Of a stretch of DNA of 43,044 bases, positions 31,441 to 39,224 are shown in pieces. A program made the translations under genes and the position numbers. Under the pieces are notes generated by a model. The model was not told the DNA's origin, ran no database searches, and saw only the letters and a list, made by a program, of their open reading frames with translations. This DNA comes from Pelethousia sp034933245 (GTDB lineage: Bacteria > Bacillota > Clostridia > Christensenellales > CAG-138). Location: NCBI GenBank assembly GCA_034933245.1, contig JAYFNX010000042.1, forward strand, positions 1 to 43,044, read 5' to 3'. Position 1 is the stretch's first letter; each line of letters starts with the position of its first letter.

Positions 31441-32127
31441 ATGAGCGCAAACAAGATCCTTATCGCGGATGACGACAAGGTGGTTCATGAATCCCTGGGC
31501 ATATATCTCAAGGCCGAGGGTTATGAGACCGTGGATGTTTATGACGGCAAAGAGGCCGTAGATGCCTTAGATAGCGATATTGCCCTTTGCGTGTTGGATA
31601 TTATGATGCCGGCCATGAGCGGGATAGACGTTTGCAAGGAAATTCGCAAAACGTCCCGGGTACCCATCATCATGCTCACGGCAAAGGGGGAGGAGATAGA
31701 CCGGATCCTGGGCCTTGAATTGGGGGCGGACGACTATATCGTCAAACCCTTCAGCCCAAGGGAAGTGGTGGCGAGGATTAAGGCGGTGTTGCGCCGCACA
31801 AGCGAGCAGCAGCAGGGCGCGGACGACGGCTGCGTGGTTCACCAGGAGTTGGTGATCGATATCAAAAGCTATACGGTTACCCTGCGCGGCAAACCCATCA
31901 TCTGTACGCCCAAGGAAATTGAAATCCTCTATATGCTGGCCTCCAATCCCGGCCAGGTATTTACCCGCGAGCAACTGCTCAACCGGGTTTGGGGCTATGA
32001 TTTCGCCGGTGAAACGCGTACCGTAGACACCCATATTAAACGCATCCGTGCCAAGCTGGATAATTCAGGCCTCAATTGGAGCATTAAAACCATCTACGGC
32101 GTGGGATATAAATTCGAAGTGGAATAA
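31441..32127 (+). CDS. OmpR/PhoB-family response regulator 2
   Basis: 228 residues from ATG 31441 behind AGGAGG. The receiver domain has Asp10-Asp11-Asp12, phospho-acceptor Asp53 in LCVLDIMMPAMSG, Thr in MLTAKGEE and Lys in IVKPFS. The winged-helix DNA-binding domain runs from CTPKEIEILYMLASNPGQVF to TVDTHIKRIRAKL and the YGVGYKFE end. It is a close paralogue of the regulator at 28905; the region linking receiver and DNA-binding domain differs most. This regulator is followed by its own intact kinase gene 12 bases downstream. Confidence 0.94.
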   Translation: MSANKILIADDDKVVHESLGIYLKAEGYETVDVYDGKEAVDALDSDIALCVLDIMMPAMSGIDVCKEIRKTSRVPIIMLTAKGEEIDRILGLELGADDYIVKPFSPREVVARIKAVLRRTSEQQQGADDGCVVHQELVIDIKSYTVTLRGKPIICTPKEIEILYMLASNPGQVFTREQLLNRVWGYDFAGETRTVDTHIKRIRAKLDNSGLNWSIKTIYGVGYKFEVE

Positions 32128-32139
32128 AGGGGGGCACGG

Positions 32140-34104
32140 ATGAAAAGCGTATTCTTCCGGCGTCTCCTGGCCACGCTTACCATATGCATCTTGCTGGCCT
32201 CCACCATTATGGTTGGGGGCTATACTTATTTGATTCGGGATGCCTATGTGGATATTAAGCTGGAGGAAATGCAGGCAAAGGCCGCGCTTCTACGCCAGTT
32301 GGTGTTGGAGCGGGTTACGGGCGGCGTAGAGGCGGATGCTTTTAACCGCTTGAGCGCTTCCTTTATGGAAGAGGCGGACGCAGCTATCCTCATAGTGGAT
32401 GGGGAAGGGCGGATCGTGCATATGTGCATCGACCGGCCGGATATGGATGCGGAAAGCCTGCAGAAGACCCTTTCGGATACCATTGCGCGCACCCTCGCGG
32501 GCGAAAGCGTGGCCAGCAACAATGTATGGATTCAAGGAGTAGGCAGAATGCTGGTGGCTGGGGCGCCCATAGAAGGCCAGGGCGGCGTGCTGCTCCTAAA
32601 AAGCGCGGGGGATGTTTCTGTTGCCAGCCGTAGGCTTAGCATATTGCTCCTTTGGGTGGCTCTGGTGGTGGTGCCCGTAACGCTTTTCGCCACACTGCTT
32701 CGCGTTAAGCGGGAGACAGGCCCCTTGTATGCTATGAGTGAGGCCGCGATTTCCATGAGCAAAGGGGATTTCGGCATACGCCTCAACGAAGATGAGCCGG
32801 GGGAGATGGGGGTGCTTTCCCGGGCTTTAAACAACCTGTGCGAAACCCTTTCCGGCACGATCTACCAACTGCGCTTTGAAAAAGGACAGCTCAATGAAAT
32901 TTTGCAAAGCCTTACAGACGGCGTGGTTGCTCTGGACGGCAGCGGTTCCCTTACCCATTGCAATAGCGCGTTGATGCGCATGTTTGGAGCGGTTAACGTG
33001 GAACGCCGGGAGGATATTTCCGAGGATGAAAAGCTTTGGACGGCCTTTGATGAAGTGTTTGAAACGGAAAAGGCGCAGACCATCACCTATCCTATGCCGG
33101 GCGACCGTATGCTCTGGATTACCGTATCGCCGGTGGTAAATGAGGACGGCAGCCGAAACGGGGTGGTAGGCCTGTTTAAAGACATGACGGAGATGGAACG
33201 CCTGGAAGCGACCCGCCGGGAATATGTGGCCAATGTTTCCCACGAGCTTCGTACGCCCCTAACAGCCGTGCGGGGGCTTTTGGAACCTTTGGCGGACGGC
33301 ATGGTGCAGGATGAGGAGAGCCGCCAGCGCTATTATAAAACCATGCTGCACGAGGTGATGCGCCTATCCCGCCTCATTACGGATATGATGACGCTCAGCC
33401 GCCTGCAATCCGGTGCCGAATATGTGGAGATTACCCGGGTGGATATGCACGATCTGCTCAGCGATATCGTTAGCGGCTATACGGCTGCGGCGGAACAAAA
33501 GGGAATTCATCTGACGCTGGATGCCCGCCGGGCTGTGGATGGCTTGACGGACCCGGACCGCATCGAGCAGGTGCTGGTTATCCTTTTGGATAACGCCATG
33601 CGTTTCACCCCGGAGCATGGCACCATTACCATCCGCGTCCAAGGCCACGGGGAGCACATGCTCATCAATGTGGAGGATACGGGCGTGGGCATTCCGGAAG
33701 AGGATCTGCCGCACATCTTTGAACGCTTCTATAAGGTGGATAAATCCAGGGGAAGCTCCGGTACGGGATTGGGACTTTCCATTGCGAAGTTCATCATAGA
33801 TAAGCTGGGGGAACGGATCACCGTGCATAGCCAGGTGGGAAAGGGAACCTGCTTTACGTTCACGGTGAAAAAATATGTGTCCAACGCTATCGCCCTAGGC
33901 CCGGCCAAGGAGACGCGCCCCACGGGATTTGAAAGCCAGGAGCAGCAGCGGACCGAGCCCGTGGCCGATGAACGAGGGGCCGTGGATGCGGACTATGTTG
34001 TGGTGCCCGACGATCCGGCCAAAAAGAAACAAAAGGGCGATAAACGGCCTTCCAAGCTGCCGCCCATCAAAAAGCCGGAGCTGGGGAGGAAACGCAAAGA
34101 ATGA
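32140..34104 (+). CDS. Sensor histidine kinase 2, intact, with a charged C-terminal tail
   Basis: 654 residues from ATG 32140 behind AAGGGGGG. The architecture copies kinase 1: TM1 at about 9-31, an extracytoplasmic sensor domain, TM2 at about 166-188, HAMP, a PAS domain at about 255-350, HisKA and HATPase_c. The phospho-acceptor His is residue 368 (VANVSHELRTPLTAVRG), the same number as the Gln in kinase 1. The ATP-binding motifs are complete: LDNAMRFTPEH, EDTGVGIPEEDLPHIFERFYK and GTGLGLSIAKFI. Unlike kinase 1 it carries about 75 extra residues after the kinase domain, rich in Lys, Pro, Glu and Asp and probably disordered. The kinase is PhoR/WalK-like; the signal is unknown. Its TGA overlaps the ATG of the next gene. 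Confidence 0.94.
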   Translation: MKSVFFRRLLATLTICILLASTIMVGGYTYLIRDAYVDIKLEEMQAKAALLRQLVLERVTGGVEADAFNRLSASFMEEADAAILIVDGEGRIVHMCIDRPDMDAESLQKTLSDTIARTLAGESVASNNVWIQGVGRMLVAGAPIEGQGGVLLLKSAGDVSVASRRLSILLLWVALVVVPVTLFATLLRVKRETGPLYAMSEAAISMSKGDFGIRLNEDEPGEMGVLSRALNNLCETLSGTIYQLRFEKGQLNEILQSLTDGVVALDGSGSLTHCNSALMRMFGAVNVERREDISEDEKLWTAFDEVFETEKAQTITYPMPGDRMLWITVSPVVNEDGSRNGVVGLFKDMTEMERLEATRREYVANVSHELRTPLTAVRGLLEPLADGMVQDEESRQRYYKTMLHEVMRLSRLITDMMTLSRLQSGAEYVEITRVDMHDLLSDIVSGYTAAAEQKGIHLTLDARRAVDGLTDPDRIEQVLVILLDNAMRFTPEHGTITIRVQGHGEHMLINVEDTGVGIPEEDLPHIFERFYKVDKSRGSSGTGLGLSIAKFIIDKLGERITVHSQVGKGTCFTFTVKKYVSNAIALGPAKETRPTGFESQEQQRTEPVADERGAVDADYVVVPDDPAKKKQKGDKRPSKLPPIKKPELGRKRKE

Positions 34105-34982
34105 GTGGGTGCAGCCTTTGCCCCCGCCGTTGCGGGGTGGACAGGAGCAGGGAAACCAGTGCGTGCGGCGCACCGTCCACGCCATATATTGCAAGAGCCG
34201 CCCTGCATATGTGGGAGGAACCTTGCCTGAGCGGAACGCGGGGAGCAGGAACCATTTTTTTCTGCGGCTGCAACATGGACTGCCTCTTTTGCCAGAATTA
34301 TACCATCAGCCATGGAGCGGTGGGCAGCCGGATGAATGCCGAGGCGCTGGCCTCCCTTATGCTGCATCTGCAGGAAATGGGGGCGCATAACATTGATTTG
34401 GTTACGCCAACGCCCCATTTACAGGTCCTTCTGCCTGCCTTGCAATTGGCCAAAGCCCAAGGCCTTTCCATTCCCGTGGTTTATAACACCAATGGATATG
34501 AACTGGTGGAGTCCCTAAAAAGCTTGGAGGGCCTGGTGGACATTTATCTGCCGGATCTGAAATACGTAAGCGCCGTGGCCGCGCAAAAATATAGCGGCGT
34601 GGCGGATTATTTCCAATATGCGGCCCCGGCCATTCTGGAAATGCAGCGCCAATGCGGGGTTTTGCAATTAGACGAGAAAGGCATGGCCCGCAAAGGGCTT
34701 ATCGTGCGGCATTTGGTGCTTCCCGGCTCTGTGGATGAAGCGCGGGGCGTTATGGATTTTATTAAGCAAAATTTGCCCAAAGATACCCAGATTTCCCTTA
34801 TGAGCCAATACGTTCCCTGCCATCGGGCCATACATCCGCCCATAAATCGGAGATTGACACGAAAAGAGTATGAACGGTCCCTCGACTATTGCCTTTCCCT
34901 GGGCCTCCAACGCGTATTCATACAGGAGCTAAGCGCGGCGGATTCGTCCTATACGCCGCACTTCGACGGCGAAATTGTCTGA
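34101..34982 (+). CDS. pflX: Radical SAM protein, PflX/PflA-like
   Basis: 293 residues. The radical-SAM cluster motif CxxxCxxC is at Cys57, Cys61 and Cys64 (FFCGCNMDCLFCQN). A second Cys set near the N-terminus (C4, C7, C11, C22 in CSLCPRRC and ACG) could hold an auxiliary iron-sulfur cluster. The AdoMet-binding VYNTNGYE and the closing VFIQELSAADSSYTPHFDG are typical of the PflX branch (COG1313) of pyruvate formate-lyase activase-like proteins. The branch has no firmly assigned substrate that I know of. The start ATG overlaps the stop of the kinase gene (ATGA), so it is translationally coupled to the second two-component system, an unusual partnership. Confidence 0.88.
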   Translation: MSGCSLCPRRCGVDRSRETSACGAPSTPYIARAALHMWEEPCLSGTRGAGTIFFCGCNMDCLFCQNYTISHGAVGSRMNAEALASLMLHLQEMGAHNIDLVTPTPHLQVLLPALQLAKAQGLSIPVVYNTNGYELVESLKSLEGLVDIYLPDLKYVSAVAAQKYSGVADYFQYAAPAILEMQRQCGVLQLDEKGMARKGLIVRHLVLPGSVDEARGVMDFIKQNLPKDTQISLMSQYVPCHRAIHPPINRRLTRKEYERSLDYCLSLGLQRVFIQELSAADSSYTPHFDGEIV

Positions 34983-34990
34983 ATTGTTAC

Positions 34991-35027
34991 AGAAATATGA
35001 AATCTCGCGAAAAACGGGAATATTTCT
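34991..35027 (+). other. Bulged hairpin after pflX
   Basis: AGAAATAT (34991-34998) pairs with ATATTTCT (35020-35027); inside, TCTCG pairs with CGGGA with one GU. No U-tract follows. It may be a weak terminator or an RNA-protecting structure for the pflX transcript. Confidence 0.45.
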
Positions 35028-35037
35028 AGGGAAACCG

Positions 35038-35251
35038 TTGCATCCTAACAGAAAAGATGGTACTATTATTATAGAAAAAAGAATGATTCCGCCGTCCGGA
35101 GTAAAGAGCAGTAATCTTCATTGTTTTTCCTCCAAACCAAAACACCTGAACTTGTTTTACTTCACAAAGCGGCTTGCGGATTAGGGCAGTCCTCCTGCCG
35201 CACCCACCGGACGGATTCGTAAGGAGCCTCGTTTTACGAGGCTCCTTTTTT
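35038..35251 (+). ncRNA. Candidate small structured RNA with own promoter and terminator
   Basis: The 325-base gap between pflX and the next gene holds no credible protein gene. It contains a promoter (TTGCAT 35038-35043, 17 bases, TACTAT 35061-35066), so a transcript should start near 35073. CCGTCCGG (35092-35099) pairs perfectly with CCGGACGG (35207-35214), extended by GAAT (35081-35084) with ATTC (35215-35218). This closes a domain of about 135 bases. Inside, GGCAG/CTGCC and AGTAAA/TTTACT or AAAACA/TGTTTT can pair. It ends directly in a very strong terminator (35221-35251). The closed-rod layout plus terminator recalls 6S RNA, but I could not match it to 6S, SRP, RNase P or a riboswitch class. 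It could also be a terminated leader of the downstream gene. Confidence 0.6.
35221..35251 (+). terminator. Strong intrinsic terminator of the candidate small RNA
   Basis: AAGGAGCCTCG (35221-35231) and CGAGGCTCCTT (35237-35247) form a perfect 11-bp stem with a TTTTA loop, followed by more T residues. Confidence 0.93.
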
Positions 35252-35307
35252 GCGCTGCATGCGTCCCACCGCGCAAACATAGGATTATCCATGGGGGTAT
35301 GGTGGGT

Positions 35308-36438
35308 ATGAAAAAACGTGAATGGTTTCTGAGCGCGGCAGCTACGATTCTGGTAACGGCCTATCTTTTGCTGATGCCGGGCTATTTGGTCGCGCAGCGG
35401 CAGGAATTGACCCTCCAGAGCAAACAGGAGAGCAGCGAGACTTTTTCCGGGATCATTTCCCTTTGGCATATTGTGAAGTTCAAGCCCTATGCGGGAAGCA
35501 TGGGAACATGGCTTTCAGATAAGGCGGCGGCCTTTGAGAAGAAACACTTTGGCATATTTATTAACGTAACGGCCATGACGGAGGAAGAGTGCGCGAACCG
35601 GTTGGCGCGGGGAGAACGGGCGGATGCCTATTCCTTCCCGATGGGCTGGGGATATGCCGAACGGTTTCAACCGTTGCCCGTGCTCAAGGCCGATCTTCTG
35701 CCCGCCTTGGTGGGAACGGGCGCCCAAGATGGCGTGGCCTATGCCGTCCCTTATGCCATGAGCGGATATTTGCTGCTGATAAACAGCAGATTAGAACAGG
35801 AGAAGGGCGTTTCTATTTCCGAGGAATCCTGGAGGGAAAGCCTGCAGGCCGCAGTGGAACAGCTTACCTATACCTATGGCAGAAAGGGAAAGCAACGGTA
35901 CGGCATGGCTGGCAGCGAACTAATGGTGGCCTTGCTGGGCCTGCAATGCCAAGTGGCGCCTTATGAGAGCTTTAAGAGCCAGGATGCGGTCATGGCCCTG
36001 GGGGATATTCGGGATGCAGGAGATCTGGACCGCCTGCAAAGCGCGGGCAAAGGATTTACTTACCGCGCTTGGCCGGCGGGAGGCTATACGGATCTGGTGC
36101 AATACCTGGCCATAGCCAGGGATACGGAGGAAAGGAAGCTCCCGTATATCAAAGCCTATTTTGAGCTGATTCTTCGGGCCGATCATCAAGCCGGCTTGAT
36201 AGATACAGGGCTGTTGCCCAGCACGACGTTAAAGGAAGAGAAGATGGGGGACATAGCCATCGTAGCCGCCCTGCAAGGGGCTCTGGAAGAGCCCCTTGTG
36301 CCAAACGCCTTTTTGTACCAGCGATATCGGGATGAGCTGGCTTCCCTTGCGCAGCGGACTCTTTCCGGGGACAGGGCCGCGAAAAAGGACTTGGAGGGCA
36401 GGGTGAAAGAGCTTGTGGTCACGTTCCAAATACAGTAA
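35308..36438 (+). CDS. Membrane-anchored solute-binding-like protein
   Basis: 376 residues from ATG 35308, with a GGGGG run eleven bases upstream; an in-frame ATG at 35299 is too close to that run. An N-terminal hydrophobic segment (FLSAAATILVTAYLLLMPGYLVA) acts as signal or anchor; no lipobox Cys is present. The rest resembles type 2 periplasmic binding proteins of ABC sugar importers (SBP_bac_1). It has IISLWHIVKFKPYAGSMGTWL near the N-terminus, AYAVPYAMSGYLLLINSRL in the middle and an FELILRADHQAGLIDTGLLPS end. No transporter permease or ATPase is adjacent. It may be a stand-alone sensor or a binding protein for another locus. Function is not assigned. Confidence 0.75.
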   Translation: MKKREWFLSAAATILVTAYLLLMPGYLVAQRQELTLQSKQESSETFSGIISLWHIVKFKPYAGSMGTWLSDKAAAFEKKHFGIFINVTAMTEEECANRLARGERADAYSFPMGWGYAERFQPLPVLKADLLPALVGTGAQDGVAYAVPYAMSGYLLLINSRLEQEKGVSISEESWRESLQAAVEQLTYTYGRKGKQRYGMAGSELMVALLGLQCQVAPYESFKSQDAVMALGDIRDAGDLDRLQSAGKGFTYRAWPAGGYTDLVQYLAIARDTEERKLPYIKAYFELILRADHQAGLIDTGLLPSTTLKEEKMGDIAIVAALQGALEEPLVPNAFLYQRYRDELASLAQRTLSGDRAAKKDLEGRVKELVVTFQIQ

Positions 36439-36474
36439 AATATAAGTTGAGAATTTATTGCATGGGAGAGCGCA

Positions 36475-37386
36475 ATGGACAAAGCGTTGAATAGCCTCGC
36501 TGCGGTTCTGGTACCCTATGGAGCGCAGCGGGACGTGCCGTTGGCGGCTCATACTTCTTTCCGGATTGGCGGGCCTGCACAACTTTTTTTTGAGCCGCAG
36601 AACCGGAAACAGCTTTTTTTTGCGGTACAAAACGCAAGAGAAGCGGGGACCTCTATTACGCTTATGGGCAACGGGACCAACTTGCTTGTAAGCGATGCGG
36701 GCGTGGATGGCCTTGTAATCCGGTTGGGCCCTGCGTTTTCAGAATTGACCTTGGAGGATGACGGAACCATTTCCGCTCTGGCAGGTACTCTTTTGTGCGC
36801 TTTGGCAAATTTTGCAGCGGATAAGGGCTTGATGGGTCTTGAATGGGCGGCGGGAATACCGGGCTCCGTGGGCGGGGCGGTTGCCATGAACGCCGGGGCC
36901 TATGGCGGCGAAATACACAGTGTTCTGTACGAAGTGGAATATTTGGATGTGACGAGCGGCGCGGTTGTTTGCCGCAGGCCGGAAAAGGGCGAGTTGGCTT
37001 ATCGGCAAAGCGCTTTTACCTGGCCCGAGAGGGCCGTCATCAGCGCCTCGTTCCGCCTTTCGCCCGAGGACGGAGGCATGCAGGCGCGCATGCGCAATTT
37101 TTCAGATAGGCGGAAAGAAAAGCAGCCCCTCTCTTATCCCAGCGCGGGGAGTACGTTTAAAAGGCCCCAAGGCCATTATGCGGGGGCGCTGATTGAGGCG
37201 GCTGGATTAAAGGGCGTCCGCATAGGCGGAGCCCAGGTGAGCGAACTGCATGCGGGGTTTGTCATCAACGTTGGGAATGCAACCTGTGCGGACGTCCGCG
37301 CGCTGATCGAATTGATTCAAAAGCGGGTGCTGTCGGAAAGCGGCGTGCTGCTGGAGCCGGAGATTAAGTTTATCGGGAGGGAGTAG
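36475..37386 (+). CDS. murB: UDP-N-acetylenolpyruvoylglucosamine reductase
   Basis: 303 residues. MurB reduces UDP-GlcNAc-enolpyruvate to UDP-MurNAc with NADPH and FAD, the second committed step of peptidoglycan synthesis. The FAD-binding region holds TSFRIGGPAQLFFEP, LMGNGTNLLVSDAG, and GIPGSVGGAVAMNAGAYGGE. The catalytic Ser lies in SAGSTFKRP and the catalytic Glu near the C-terminus in LEPEIKFIG. Size and the lack of the E. coli extra loop indicate the short, type II MurB typical of Firmicutes. ATG 36475 follows GGGAGAG. It begins the murB-rapZ-whiA-dnaE run, with two to four bases between genes, and its stop is TAG. Confidence 0.96.
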   Translation: MDKALNSLAAVLVPYGAQRDVPLAAHTSFRIGGPAQLFFEPQNRKQLFFAVQNAREAGTSITLMGNGTNLLVSDAGVDGLVIRLGPAFSELTLEDDGTISALAGTLLCALANFAADKGLMGLEWAAGIPGSVGGAVAMNAGAYGGEIHSVLYEVEYLDVTSGAVVCRRPEKGELAYRQSAFTWPERAVISASFRLSPEDGGMQARMRNFSDRRKEKQPLSYPSAGSTFKRPQGHYAGALIEAAGLKGVRIGGAQVSELHAGFVINVGNATCADVRALIELIQKRVLSESGVLLEPEIKFIGRE

Positions 37387-37388
37387 CC

Positions 37389-38261
37389 ATGATGCGGATG
37401 CTGATCGTCACGGGGTTGAGCGGGGCCGGTAAGTCCCAGGCACTGCGGCATTTTGAGGATATAGGCTATTTTTGTGTGGATAACCTGCCTTGCGAAATGC
37501 TGGATGGCTTTGCTGCTTTATGTGAAAGGACGAGGCCTCCGGTAGAACAGGTGGCGGTGGTGATTGATAGCCGGGAGAGCATCTTTGACCATAATACATG
37601 CTCCATACTGGACCGACTGGACGCCATGAGTATGGGGTATGAAATCATTTTTTTGGAGTGCAGGGATGAAGTATTGGAGCGGCGTTATAATGAGACGCGC
37701 AGGCCGCATCCCTTGGATGTAAACGTTCGGGCTGGAATTGAGATCGAACGGGAATTGCTCGGCGAGCTGCGGGATCGTGCAGACTATATTATAGACACCT
37801 CGTATATGAATCCCATGGAGCTCAAACAGAGGATGGAGCAAGTGGCAAACGTACAAAAAAAGAGCTTTTTTCTAGAGATTATGAGCTTTGGATATAAGCG
37901 TGGCGTGCCTTTTGAAGCGGACATCGTTCTGGATATGCGCTTTTCCCCAAACCCATATTATGAGCCGGGCCTGCGTGGGCTTTCCGGCAAGGATGAAGCC
38001 GTACGGAAGTATGTGCTCTCAGACGAGGACGTAGTTTCCTTGCTGGATCAGGTGGAAAATACATTGCTGCGGCTGATTCCGCGCTATGTGGAGCAAGATA
38101 AGCGCCGCCTTATGGTTGCCATTGGATGTACGGGAGGACGGCATCGATCCGTATGCGTGGCAGAGGAACTGTATCGTCGCATGCAGGGACGCTACCATAC
38201 CAGCTTACGGCATCGGGACATAGACACCGAAGCGGACTCCATCCGGGAAAGGATGGGGTAG
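37389..38261 (+). CDS. rapZ: RNase adapter protein RapZ / YvcJ family nucleotide-binding protein
   Basis: 290 residues with Walker A GLSGAGKS at 9-16, the family-specific LDMRFSPNPYYEPGLRGLSGKD segment, and the C-terminal GCTGGRHRSVCVAEEL motif. In E. coli RapZ senses glucosamine-6-phosphate and guides RNase E; in B. subtilis YvcJ is a GTPase affecting competence. The C-terminal domain is the sugar-phosphate-sensing part. The position between murB and whiA is conserved in Firmicutes. The usual yvcK (gluconeogenesis factor) between rapZ and whiA is absent here. The start is ATG 37389, with ATG 37392 also possible. Confidence 0.95.
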   Translation: MMRMLIVTGLSGAGKSQALRHFEDIGYFCVDNLPCEMLDGFAALCERTRPPVEQVAVVIDSRESIFDHNTCSILDRLDAMSMGYEIIFLECRDEVLERRYNETRRPHPLDVNVRAGIEIERELLGELRDRADYIIDTSYMNPMELKQRMEQVANVQKKSFFLEIMSFGYKRGVPFEADIVLDMRFSPNPYYEPGLRGLSGKDEAVRKYVLSDEDVVSLLDQVENTLLRLIPRYVEQDKRRLMVAIGCTGGRHRSVCVAEELYRRMQGRYHTSLRHRDIDTEADSIRERMG

Positions 38262-38265
38262 GCTT

Positions 38266-39222
38266 ATGTCCTTTGCATCGGAAACAAAAGTTGAACTTGT
38301 TAAACTCAGGCTGAAGACGGAGGGAGAGAAACGCGCCCTGTTGTGCGCCCTAACCTATAGCGCGGGCTCCATTACGTTGGGCCGGGGAACGCTTGGCGTT
38401 CAATATACCACGGAGAATATCGCGGTGGGCGAATTGGTAGCCCGCTTGGCGGTAGATCTATATGGGGTGGAGGCGGGGATGCGCTTGAGCGAATCCTCGC
38501 GCCTGCGGGCCCGGTGTGCCGTGGTTCGGCTTGCGGGCCCGGGTTGCCGGGCCTTGTTGCTGGATGCCGGATGCTTGGGAGAAGAAGAGGAGACGCTCAC
38601 GCTGGGCCATATTCCCGAAGCGCTGGTTGGCCGGGATGAGGATAGGCGTTGCTATTTACGCGGGGCGTTTTTAGGCGCCGGCTCTATTAACGACCCCAGC
38701 AAAGGATATCATTTGGAGATCGTCTGCAGGCATGAGCGCTTTGCGCAGGAACTTTGCGCATTGCTGGCGGCTTATGACCTGCCTGCCCGCTGGTCCGCCC
38801 GGAAAAGTGCTTTTGTTGCCTATTTGAAGGAGGGAGAGATGGTCTCGGACTTTCTCACCCTCATTGGCGCCATGAATAGCACCCTGGCCTTTGAGGAGGC
38901 GCGGGTGATGCGTCAGGTATCCGGCAGCGTGAACCGCATCCGTAACTTTGAGGATGCGAATATGAATAAGGCCGCAGCCGCCGCGGCCGTCCAACTGGTG
39001 GATATCGAATATATCGGAAGCGCACGGGGGTTGGATACGCTCCCGGAAAAGCTGCGGGAAGCTGCGGAACTGCGCTTGAACAACCCGGAGGCTACGCTTT
39101 CGGAACTTTCGGAGCTTGCGGAGGTTTCAAAATCCGGCTTGAATCACCGCTTTGCAAAGCTTAGCCAATGGGCGCAAGAACTGCGGGAGCAGGGTGCGGG
39201 CCGGATAAAAACGGAGGAATAG
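38266..39222 (+). CDS. whiA: DNA-binding protein WhiA
   Basis: 318 residues from ATG 38266, four bases after rapZ. WhiA combines an N-terminal LAGLIDADG homing-endonuclease-like fold (MSFASETKVELVKL, then the RCYLRGAFLGAGSINDPSKGYHLEI core) with a C-terminal helix-turn-helix (LSELAEVSKSGLNHRFAKLSQWA). It is a sporulation and cell-division regulator in actinomycetes and affects chromosome segregation and division in Bacillus. The middle DANMNKAAAAAAVQLVDIEYI segment is diagnostic. The endonuclease catalytic acids are not conserved in the family. The stop is TAG, and dnaE starts three bases later. Confidence 0.95.
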   Translation: MSFASETKVELVKLRLKTEGEKRALLCALTYSAGSITLGRGTLGVQYTTENIAVGELVARLAVDLYGVEAGMRLSESSRLRARCAVVRLAGPGCRALLLDAGCLGEEEETLTLGHIPEALVGRDEDRRCYLRGAFLGAGSINDPSKGYHLEIVCRHERFAQELCALLAAYDLPARWSARKSAFVAYLKEGEMVSDFLTLIGAMNSTLAFEEARVMRQVSGSVNRIRNFEDANMNKAAAAAAVQLVDIEYIGSARGLDTLPEKLREAAELRLNNPEATLSELSELAEVSKSGLNHRFAKLSQWAQELREQGAGRIKTEE

Positions 39223-39224
39223 AA

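Noticed and set aside
34975..35184. 69-codon frame at the end of pflX
   Set aside because: It overlaps the pflX stop and runs through the promoter and closing stem of the candidate RNA; composition is unlike neighbouring proteins and no domain is visible.
35092..35214. Known riboswitch upstream of the solute-binding-like gene
   Set aside because: I looked for TPP, SAM, glycine, c-di-GMP, purine and T-box signatures and found none that fit; the short CACCTGAAC string alone is not enough for TPP.
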